5,643 nt of DNA from Gammaproteobacteria bacterium (GTDB lineage: Bacteria > Pseudomonadota > Gammaproteobacteria > Steroidobacterales > Steroidobacteraceae): assembly GCA_030043215.1 (NCBI GenBank), contig JASHYG010000257.1:1-5643 (forward strand), given 5' to 3'. Position numbers and translations under genes: made by a program. The notes under the pieces are model-generated. The model saw only the letters and a list, made by a program, of their open reading frames with translations. It did no database searches and was not told the origin of the DNA. Of this stretch, positions 1 through 4,285 are shown piece by piece; the first letter of the stretch is position 1, and every line of letters begins with the position of its first letter.

Positions 1-296
1 TCCGTGTCAGGCGGTCCCTCGGCGGTGATCGTGCCCCATAGCCCATCGCCGATCGACAGGGAGACGTTGTTCTCGGTGAATTCCACACACGGAGCAAAGG
101 GTGCCAGCGAGGGATCGTGGCGCAGCGTGGCCGTGAGGTACCGGCGCGCGTAGCCCTCGAGACACGCCTGGTCACAGGTTGGCGCGAGCGCGTTGTCCCT
201 GGTGTGCTGCGGGCAAGCGAGTGCGGGTGGGGTCTCGAGCGCGAGCAGCGCAGCGAGTCCGAGCGCCATGAGGGTCCACGATTTGCGATTCATCAT
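1..296 (-). CDS. Secreted DUF8021-like (NTF2-fold type) protein, 5' part only
   Basis: The first 98 codons of a minus-strand gene are present; its 3' end lies beyond base 1. The ATG at 296-294 is chosen because AGGAG (309-305) sits 8 bases upstream; a second in-frame ATG follows at once. Residues 1-27 form a Sec signal peptide: MMNRK, a hydrophobic stretch of Leu/Ala from about 9 to 20, and cleavage after Ala-Leu-Ala (27). The start of the mature protein is cysteine-rich (C28, C41, C45). The segments CLEGYARRYL (45-54), HDPS (60-63), FTEN (73-76) and GDGLWGT (83-89) resemble, from memory, small bacterial exported proteins grouped as DUF8021 or NTF2/SnoaL-like. No biochemical role is known to me. 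It lies 71 bases after the second DUF3237 gene in the same direction, so it is probably the third gene of that operon. The gap holds a small GC stem (329-333 with 338-342, 4-base loop). Reading frame and export are firm; the family name is moderately sure because the C-terminal half is missing. Confidence 0.8.
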   Translation of the reverse strand, partial: MMNRKSWTLMALGLAALLALETPPALACPQHTRDNALAPTCDQACLEGYARRYLTATLRHDPSLAPFAPCVEFTENNVSLSIGDGLWGTITAEGPPDT

Positions 297-367
297 CGAG
301 CGGGCTCCTGCAATGTCCTCGGCGCCGCGCGGCACACGCCGCTGGAGGCGGGTCCGGCACCCGGCGC

Positions 368-820
368 TCAGTTTGCAACGTAATAGTAGAAGTCGACTTG
401 GCGCTGATCCGCCGATTCCTTCGCCGTGACGACGAAGGTGGTGTTGTTGAGCCAATCGTAGGCGCCTTGGGTGCTCGCGTCGATGTAGGCGATGGCGCGG
501 TAGTAGCCGTCGGGACGGCGGTAGCCCACATGCTCCAGGTAGATCCACTCGCCGTTCTCGGCCTTGAGGATGAAGTGAGCATCCACGTCGCGGATGCGGT
601 CGGAGCGCACGGTGTCGTACTGCCCGCCGCTATTCGGATACACCGTCGCACGCAGCCGCTCGCCGCGGACCTCCCCGCTCGCGATGTCCTGATAGCGGAG
701 CTCGCCCTTGGGTGTGCGGGAGAGCTGGGGCGGGTCGTAGCGGGCCTGAAGCTGGAAGGCGTACTCGAGCCTCACCTCGCCCAGGGCCTTATCGGTCTGT
801 GGAACGACGAAGTCCTGCAT
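368..820 (-). CDS. DUF3237 family protein, second of a tandem pair, no signal peptide
   Basis: This gene encodes 150 residues. The ATG at 820-818 is preferred because GGTGGA lies a few bases upstream and it starts 17 bases after the stop of the preceding gene. An upstream in-frame ATG at 895 would force a 58-base overlap and add an unstructured, non-family extension. The whole protein matches the DUF3237 (UPF0311) pattern: LEYAFQLQA (18-26), TPKGELR (36-42), SGEVRGERLRATVYPNSG (48-65), the ENGEWIYLEHVGYRR strand pair (88-102) and the terminal signature YDWLNNTTFV (121-130), ending FYYYVAN. Structural-genomics models of this family are beta-barrels; its function is not established to my knowledge. 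Unlike its upstream paralogue it has no Sec or Tat signal, so it is predicted cytoplasmic unless carried out with a partner. It lacks the roughly 20-residue Pro-rich insertion of the paralogue. Spacing indicates co-transcription with both flanking minus-strand genes. Confidence 0.88.
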   Translation of the reverse strand: MQDFVVPQTDKALGEVRLEYAFQLQARYDPPQLSRTPKGELRYQDIASGEVRGERLRATVYPNSGGQYDTVRSDRIRDVDAHFILKAENGEWIYLEHVGYRRPDGYYRAIAYIDASTQGAYDWLNNTTFVVTAKESADQRQVDFYYYVAN

Positions 821-837
821 TTTTCCACCCGCGTCTG

Positions 838-1491
838 TCAGAGCACTTCGTAGTAGGTGAAGATCGTGCGGTCGGGATGCTCCTGGCGCTCGCAATTCGC
901 GACGAACACCGTCCGGTTCATCCAGTCGTGCGCTCCTGTCGGCGCCGTGAAGACCGGGGTGGCGCGAAAGCGCAGCCAGCTCGGTGACTGCGGGCCGAGA
1001 GTAGTGGGCGCGGGCTCGAGCGGGTGACCCGGCTCGGGCGGAGCTCGGAAGCGGCGGAACGTACCCCGATTGTGAATGAATATCAGCGCACCATCGGCCG
1101 CCTGGAACAGATAGTAGGTGCTGAAAGTGGTCTTGAAATAATCCGCGCCGCTATGCGGCAGTACTCGGCCTTGCAGCCTCGGGCCCCAGACCTCACCGCC
1201 GGCGACGGAGGTGTATCCGCGGGGAGTGGGGGAGGGGATCATGATGCGATCGGCGAAGAACACTGCGGCTGAGAATGCCCAGCGCAAGCCGACCCGGGGA
1301 ATGTCCGCTTCGGGCCCCCCGTAGAATGCCGCAACCGGCGTGCCGGCCGGCGCGGCTTCCTCCGCGCGGGCTCCTGCCGCCAGAGTGCACCAAGCCGCTC
1401 CTGCCCCTGCGGCCGCGCTCAGGAACGTCCGCCGATTCATGGAACGATCATCGGTCGGGCTGCCGTTTCTGGACTCGATGAACGTTTTCAT
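838..1491 (-). CDS. Tat-exported DUF3237 family protein, first of a tandem pair
   Basis: This gene encodes 217 residues. The start at 1491 has a purine-rich stretch (GAGGGGGG within 1505-1492) upstream. A second in-frame ATG at 1440, just before the twin-arginine motif, is possible but has no Shine-Dalgarno-like sequence. Residues 19-24 read NRRTFL, followed by a hydrophobic Ala/Gly segment and an Ala-Arg-Ala cleavage site near 43, which is a typical Tat signal and places the mature protein in the periplasm. The mature part follows the DUF3237 layout: LRWAFSAAV (69-77), the GGEVWGPRLQGRVLPHSGADY block (98-118), DGALIFIHNRGTF (133-145), then a Pro-rich insertion (about 150-171) and the terminal signature HDWMNRTVFVAN (188-199), ending FTYYEVL. 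Function is unknown for the family. It heads a probable three-gene minus-strand operon read from the promoter at 1616-1644, divergent from the oxygenase gene. Family and export call are firm; the choice between the two starts is less so. Confidence 0.9.
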   Translation of the reverse strand: MKTFIESRNGSPTDDRSMNRRTFLSAAAGAGAAWCTLAAGARAEEAAPAGTPVAAFYGGPEADIPRVGLRWAFSAAVFFADRIMIPSPTPRGYTSVAGGEVWGPRLQGRVLPHSGADYFKTTFSTYYLFQAADGALIFIHNRGTFRRFRAPPEPGHPLEPAPTTLGPQSPSWLRFRATPVFTAPTGAHDWMNRTVFVANCERQEHPDRTIFTYYEVL

Positions 1492-1574
1492 CCCCCGCCC
1501 CCCTCATCTCGAGCGCCGTCCCCTGCGCTGACAGGTCCGGTCCGCCAAGTCGGGCCGGCTCAGGATCGACCACC

Positions 1575-1606
1575 GCACGGACGTGCAGCTACCCGTCTTT
1601 GCGGGT
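1575..1606 (-). promoter_or_regulatory. Dyads in the 5' leader of the DUF3237 operon
   Basis: Two short inverted repeats lie in the leader upstream of the start at 1491. ACCCG (1591-1595) pairs with CGGGT (1602-1606) around a 6-base loop, directly behind the predicted transcription start of the minus-strand promoter, so the mRNA would begin with this stem. GCACG-GA-CGTGC (1575-1586) is a near-perfect DNA palindrome with no real loop and looks more like a protein-binding site than an RNA hairpin. Both are short enough to occur by chance in GC-rich DNA. A role in leader stability or as an operator is only a possibility. Confidence 0.25.
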
Positions 1607-1615
1607 CTTCGAGGC

Positions 1616-1644
1616 ATCTTAATGAGCCGCCGGACGAGTGTAAA
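1616..1644 (-). promoter_or_regulatory. Sigma70-type promoter for the DUF3237 operon
   Basis: On the minus strand the -35 box TTTACA (1644-1639; five of six consensus bases) is separated by exactly 17 bases from the -10 box TAAGAT (1621-1616; four of six). Transcription would start near 1609 and give a leader of roughly 118 bases before the ATG at 1491. The AT-rich bases around the -35 (TGATTTTACA) stand out from the GC-rich surroundings. The box quality and spacing are good, but the call rests on consensus only. Confidence 0.5.
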
Positions 1645-1704
1645 ATCAGCCAGCCAGCTCGCCATGACACAGTGCGGAGTTGTCGCGGATGCGGTTTGGC
1701 CACT

Positions 1705-1730
1705 GGGGACTGCGCTTGACAACCGTCCCC
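1705..1730. promoter_or_regulatory. Operator-like dyad GGGGAC-N14-GTCCCC over the -35 box
   Basis: A perfect 6-base inverted repeat has its arms at 1705-1710 and 1725-1730, with half-site centres 20 bases apart (about two helical turns). The 14-base spacer contains the TTGACA -35 element of the oxygenase promoter. This geometry is what a dimeric repressor blocking RNA polymerase would use. No regulator gene is in the window, so the binding protein is unknown. The dyad is seen in the sequence; the regulatory role is inferred. Confidence 0.35.
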
Positions 1731-1743
1731 GCGCTAATCTAAA
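1716..1743 (+). promoter_or_regulatory. Sigma70-type promoter for the carotenoid oxygenase gene
   Basis: A perfect -35 box TTGACA (1716-1721) is followed after 16 bases by TCTAAA (1738-1743), which matches four of six -10 consensus bases. TAATCT at 1735-1740 is an alternative -10 with poor spacing. Transcription would start near 1750 and leave a leader of about 66 bases. That leader contains a GC stem (1759-1764 with 1777-1782) before the ribosome-binding site GGGGG at 1804-1808. Confidence 0.55.
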
Positions 1744-1816
1744 GCTTAGGTGCGGCGCGCGGCGAGCATGCGGTCCCGCCGCCGAAGACTCACTCGAACC
1801 GCTGGGGGTAATCGCA

Positions 1817-3400
1817 ATGGATCGACGCGCGTTCATGGGATCAATCACGGCCGCAAGCGCGGGATTGGCCACCGGCGCGAGCGCGGTGCCCGAGGCGGGG
1901 CGAGCAGCGCAGAGCGCACCCGGCGGTGTCGAGACACGGTTTCCAGGGCAGGTGCTCTTCCCCACTGATCCCCGCGATTTCGGGGGCGGCGGGAGCGAGA
2001 CGGGGGGCGTCAACCGCTCGGAGAACGAGCTGTTCGATTGTGAGGTCGAGGGTAACCTGCCGCTCGATCTGGACGGCGCCTTCTACCGGGTCGGCCCGGA
2101 TCCCCAGTATCCCAAGCCCGACCGATACGCGAACGACATCGGGTTCGACGGCGAGGGCCACGTCGGCGTGTTCCGCATTCGGAACGGGCATGTGGACTAC
2201 AGGACCCGCTATGCCCGCACCCAGCGCTGGAAAGCTCAGCACGCGGCGCGCCGCTCTCTGTTCGGCATGTACCGCAATCCCTCCACGGACGACCCGAGCG
2301 TGAAGGGCTTGAGTCGCGGCACGGCGAACACTCAGCAGTTCTTCCATCACGGCAAGATACTGGCGTTCAAGGAGGACAGCCCGCCGGTGGCGATGCATCC
2401 CCTCACTCTCGAGACCACGGACGACTACAACACCTACGGCGGGAAGTTGCAGTCCCTCACCCATACGGCTCATCCAAAGATCGATCCGCTGACGGGCGAC
2501 ATGGTGGCGTTCGGGTACGAGGCGCGGGGGTTCGGCTCGGATGACGTGTACGTGTTCTCGTGCGATCCCGGCGGCCACATCAACTGGGAAGCGTGGATCA
2601 AAGTGCCCTACGTCTGCATGATCCACGACTTCGCCGTCACGCAGAGGCACGTCGTGTTCTTCCTCTGTCCGCTCGCGATCAACATGCCGCAAATTCACGC
2701 CGGCAAGGTGCACTGGGCCTGGGACTCGAAGCTCCCGAGCTACATGGGGGTCATGCGCCGGGGCGGAGACGGACGGGACTTGCGCTGGTTCACCGGCCAG
2801 CAGCTGATGTGCACGCACGTGATGGGCGCGTGGTCGGAGGGCGACACGGTCTACGTCGACATGGATGGTGGGGAAGGCAACCAGTTCCCGTTCTTCCCGA
2901 ACCTGCGCGAGCCCTTCGATCCGAGGAAGGCGGCCGGGTATGTGCGCCGCTTCAAAATCGACTTCGGCAGCGCGCGCAGCAGCGCCTACGAGGTGCGCAC
3001 GCTGTATCCGGAAATCTCCGGCGCACTCTCTCGCCAGGACGATCGCTATCACACCCTGCCGTACCGCTACGGGTTCCTCAACGTCTTCGCGGCGCAGGGG
3101 AGCGGATGGGCCATGTTCGACCACCTGCAGATGCGGGCTCAGGTATTCTCCTTGGGCCCGGATGTGCGGCTACAGGAGATGTGCTTCGTGCCGCGCCGTC
3201 CCGGAGCGCCCGAAGGCGACGGCTATCTGATCGGGATCGCCAACCACTCGAAGGAGCATGGCCGCTCCGACCTCATTCTGGTCGATACCCGGCACCTGGC
3301 GCTCGGGCCGGTGGCGCGGGTTAAGATGCCCTACCGCGTCATGGATCAGGTGCACGGCTTCTGGGTTTCCGGGGATCAGCTCTCGCAGATCCAGACCTGA
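1817..3400 (+). CDS. Tat-exported carotenoid cleavage oxygenase, lignostilbene dioxygenase type
   Basis: This gene encodes 527 residues. The frame stays open back to 1583, but the ATG at 1817 is chosen because GGGGG (1804-1808) lies 8 bases upstream and the protein then begins with a Tat signal: DRRAFM (2-7), a hydrophobic Ala/Gly/Ser segment and an Ala-Ser-Ala cleavage site near 23. The rest is a full-length carotenoid oxygenase, a seven-bladed propeller with non-haem Fe(II) that cleaves a C=C bond with O2 to give two carbonyl products. The four iron ligands are visible: H219 (TAHPKID), H270 (MIHDF), H334 (THVMGAW) and H513 (VHGFW). E454 in QEMCFVPR is the likely second-shell Glu. Segments such as LFGMYRNP, RGTANT, AFKEDSPP and GNQFPFFPN match bacterial lignostilbene dioxygenases from memory. 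F110, Y152 and K185 align with their F59, Y101 and K134, which contact the 4-hydroxystilbene substrate. A phenolic stilbenoid is therefore the best substrate guess; an apocarotenoid remains possible. The gene is divergent from the DUF3237 operon. The export signal is unusual relative to characterised members, which lack one as I recall. Confidence 0.95.
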   Translation: MDRRAFMGSITAASAGLATGASAVPEAGRAAQSAPGGVETRFPGQVLFPTDPRDFGGGGSETGGVNRSENELFDCEVEGNLPLDLDGAFYRVGPDPQYPKPDRYANDIGFDGEGHVGVFRIRNGHVDYRTRYARTQRWKAQHAARRSLFGMYRNPSTDDPSVKGLSRGTANTQQFFHHGKILAFKEDSPPVAMHPLTLETTDDYNTYGGKLQSLTHTAHPKIDPLTGDMVAFGYEARGFGSDDVYVFSCDPGGHINWEAWIKVPYVCMIHDFAVTQRHVVFFLCPLAINMPQIHAGKVHWAWDSKLPSYMGVMRRGGDGRDLRWFTGQQLMCTHVMGAWSEGDTVYVDMDGGEGNQFPFFPNLREPFDPRKAAGYVRRFKIDFGSARSSAYEVRTLYPEISGALSRQDDRYHTLPYRYGFLNVFAAQGSGWAMFDHLQMRAQVFSLGPDVRLQEMCFVPRRPGAPEGDGYLIGIANHSKEHGRSDLILVDTRHLALGPVARVKMPYRVMDQVHGFWVSGDQLSQIQT

Positions 3401-3439
3401 CGGGCGAGGTCGATCCCCTCCGCTCCACCACCCAGCTCT

Positions 3440-3477
3440 CCGGGGCGAGCGCTGCCGAGCGGGCGAGCCCCGGCAGC
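3440..3477. terminator. Alternative GC hairpins in the convergent gap
   Basis: The 92-base gap between the convergent oxygenase and lipoprotein genes holds two perfect 7-base stems that exclude each other. CCGGGGC (3440-3446) pairs with GCCCCGG (3467-3473), and GCTGCCG (3451-3457) pairs with CGGCAGC (3471-3477). Neither is followed by a T-run on either strand, so intrinsic termination is doubtful. Position between converging genes is the main argument for a terminator role. Confidence 0.3.
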
Positions 3478-3492
3478 TTCTGAAACGCAGAG

Positions 3493-3858
3493 CTACGGCT
3501 GGCAGGTACCCCCAGCCACCCCCTGTCCATAGCCGGCGGTGCAGGTCCTCGAATTCTCCAAGGCGTTCTGCAGCTGTTGCTGGGCGTCTTTTTGCTGCTG
3601 CTCTATTTGAGCCCGCGTCAGGCAGGTCTCCGTCTTGATGTTCGAGCCCGTCGTCGCCTCGTACCGGCAGAACATTTCCCTGCCGTTATCGACGACGCGC
3701 CGGTAGCCCGGGATATTGCTGGACTGCTGCCCCGCGGCGACCGCTGTCCCTGGGGCGACTGCTCGACCGGTAGCGGTCGCAGGCGCCGGAGCCTGCGATG
3801 CGCACGCGACGAGCACGGCTGCAGCCGAGAGTATGACGAAAGTCTTGATCTGTCTCAT
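3493..3858 (-). CDS. Small outer-membrane-type lipoprotein of unknown function
   Basis: This gene encodes 121 residues. The ATG at 3858 is preceded by AAGGCGG about 8 bases upstream. MRQIK followed by a hydrophobic stretch and the lipobox LVAC (16-19) marks a type II signal peptide with lipidation at C19. The +2 residue is Ala, so retention in the inner membrane by an Asp signal is not indicated. Then come an Ala/Pro-rich linker (20-45), a compact motif IPGYRRVVDNGREMFCRYE (49-67), a Gln-rich, probably helical segment (81-103) and a Gly-rich tail. Four further cysteines (C64, C79, C106, C119) could form two disulphides in the periplasm. The pattern of a hydrophobic/Arg segment, FCR, then TETCLTRAQ resembles, from memory, uncharacterised short proteins common in Xanthomonadales-like gammaproteobacteria. 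It stands alone, convergent with the oxygenase gene and divergent from the ABC permease operon, so context gives no function. Confidence 0.85.
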   Translation of the reverse strand: MRQIKTFVILSAAAVLVACASQAPAPATATGRAVAPGTAVAAGQQSSNIPGYRRVVDNGREMFCRYEATTGSNIKTETCLTRAQIEQQQKDAQQQLQNALENSRTCTAGYGQGVAGGTCQP

Positions 3859-3951
3859 TCCATTACCGCCTTTGCGCGATCATCTGCAGTGGATGGTAGC
3901 GCACTGCGTGGCTAAATCGTTACCGCTGGCACAGTAAAATTGCCTTTCACC

Positions 3952-3978
3952 ATTATCGCCGCCTCGAGTGCTTGTCCT
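3952..3978 (-). promoter_or_regulatory. Weak promoter candidate for the lipoprotein gene
   Basis: On the minus strand GATAAT (3957-3952; five of six -10 bases) lies 15 bases after AGGACA (3978-3973; four of six -35 bases). The spacer is short, so this would be a weak or activator-dependent promoter. It would give a leader of roughly 85-90 bases to the start at 3858. No better pair was found in the upstream 100 bases. Confidence 0.22.
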
Positions 3979-4022
3979 GAGGCGCCCCTGTTTCCTCGGA
4001 GCGTCCCGTTAGCGTGCGTAAG

Positions 4023-4082
4023 GCGCAAATCAGTGCAAATCGGGGCCCGAGAATGACCGGAGATCTCGGACCCGATTCGCAC
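4023..4082. repeat. Strong imperfect inverted repeat with a triplicated 9-base box
   Basis: The left arm (4033-4052) and right arm (4064-4082) can form about 17 base pairs around an 11-base loop. The structure is 4 pairs, one A-C mismatch, 7 pairs (AATCGGG with CCCGATT minus its ends), a 2x1 internal loop, then 6 pairs (CCGAGA with TCTCGG). The box GYGCAAATC occurs as direct copies at 4023-4031 and 4033-4041, ten bases apart, and as an inverted variant GATTCGCAC at 4074-4082. The repeat could be a structured RNA, a REP-like element, a binding site or part of a terminator. No T-run follows it on either strand. The structure is seen in the sequence; the role is unknown. Confidence 0.6.
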
Positions 4083-4101
4083 CGATACAAAAATTTACAA
4101 C

Positions 4102-4122
4102 GTCGGTTGGCGCCCAACCGGC
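4102..4122 (-). terminator. Hairpin with a downstream T-rich tract on the minus strand
   Basis: GTCGGTTGG (4102-4110) pairs with CCAACCGGC (4114-4122), nine pairs including one G-T, around the 3-base loop CGC. Read on the minus strand, the stem is followed by TTGTAAATTTTT, with five T residues about eight bases after the stem. That is a weak intrinsic terminator layout, which could stop transcription heading from the permease side toward the lipoprotein gene. No gene in the window needs it, so it may instead be a regulatory stem. Confidence 0.3.
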
Positions 4123-4239
4123 ACGACTCTTGGCACCGGGAAAATCGAGGAGCGCCGATCCTCAGCCGGGCTCCTGAGCGGACCATCCCATGGGGAATCG
4201 TGGAGGGTGCCGTGTCCGCGCGGGGAAATGGCACATAAT

Positions 4240-4268
4240 TTGGCGAACGTCGCCCTTGAGCCTAGACT
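4240..4268 (+). promoter_or_regulatory. Candidate promoter for the ABC permease operon
   Basis: TTGGCG (4240-4245; four of six -35 bases) is exactly 17 bases from TAGACT (4263-4268; four of six -10 bases). Transcription would start near 4275, only about 11 bases before the ATG at 4286, giving a very short leader. CATAAT at 4234-4239 (five of six) is an alternative -10 but lacks a reasonable -35. The assignment is by consensus only. Confidence 0.25.
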
Positions 4269-4285
4269 GGCGGCCGGGTGCGGTC

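Larger units (their letters stand above)
3859..4285. other. 427-base intergenic region rich in inverted repeats
   Basis: This stretch separates the divergent lipoprotein and permease genes. Open frames run through it (plus 4014-4238, minus 4234-3953), but they cross the strong inverted repeats, have no Shine-Dalgarno support and give proteins without recognisable character, so I treat it as non-coding. It contains the inverted repeats listed separately, plus smaller stems in 4147-4177: GAGGA (4147-4151) with TCCTC (4159-4163), CTCAG (4161-4165) with CTGAG (4173-4177), or alternatively AGGAGC (4148-4153) with GCTCCT (4170-4175). An 11-base near-repeat, CCATTAYCGCC, occurs at 3860-3870 and 3950-3960. 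No tRNA or known riboswitch was recognised. Confidence 0.6.

Noticed and set aside
821..895. Upstream start at 895 for the second DUF3237 gene
   Set aside because: It would overlap the preceding gene by 58 bases and add a segment unlike the family. The ATG at 820 has its own ribosome-binding site.
1583..1816. N-terminal extension of the oxygenase frame from 1583
   Set aside because: It would place the promoter inside the coding region and bury the Tat signal at residue 79. The ATG at 1817 has a Shine-Dalgarno-like sequence.
1841..3124. Long minus-strand open frame (427 codons) opposite the oxygenase gene
   Set aside because: It lies wholly antisense to a gene with clear family motifs and four catalytic histidines. 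Its translation is Arg/His/Val-rich with no domain, as expected for a GC-rich shadow frame.
3912..3953. 13-codon minus-strand leader peptide (MVKGNFTVPAVTI) before the lipoprotein gene
   Set aside because: It starts inside the candidate -10 box, so it would lie upstream of the expected transcript start. It has no run of regulatory codons and no paired attenuator.
4118..4134. Sigma54-like -24/-12 promoter (GGCACG then TTGG)
   Set aside because: 11 of 14 defined positions fit, but the -12 GC is GG, the -24 side overlaps the hairpin arm, and no enhancer-binding regulator is nearby.
3953..4238. Short open frames on both strands in the lipoprotein-permease gap
   Set aside because: They cross strong inverted repeats, lack Shine-Dalgarno sequences and encode peptides with no recognisable features.
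4190..4285. N-terminal extension of the first permease from 4190
   Set aside because: It adds 32 residues without membrane or family character ahead of a standard permease N-terminus.
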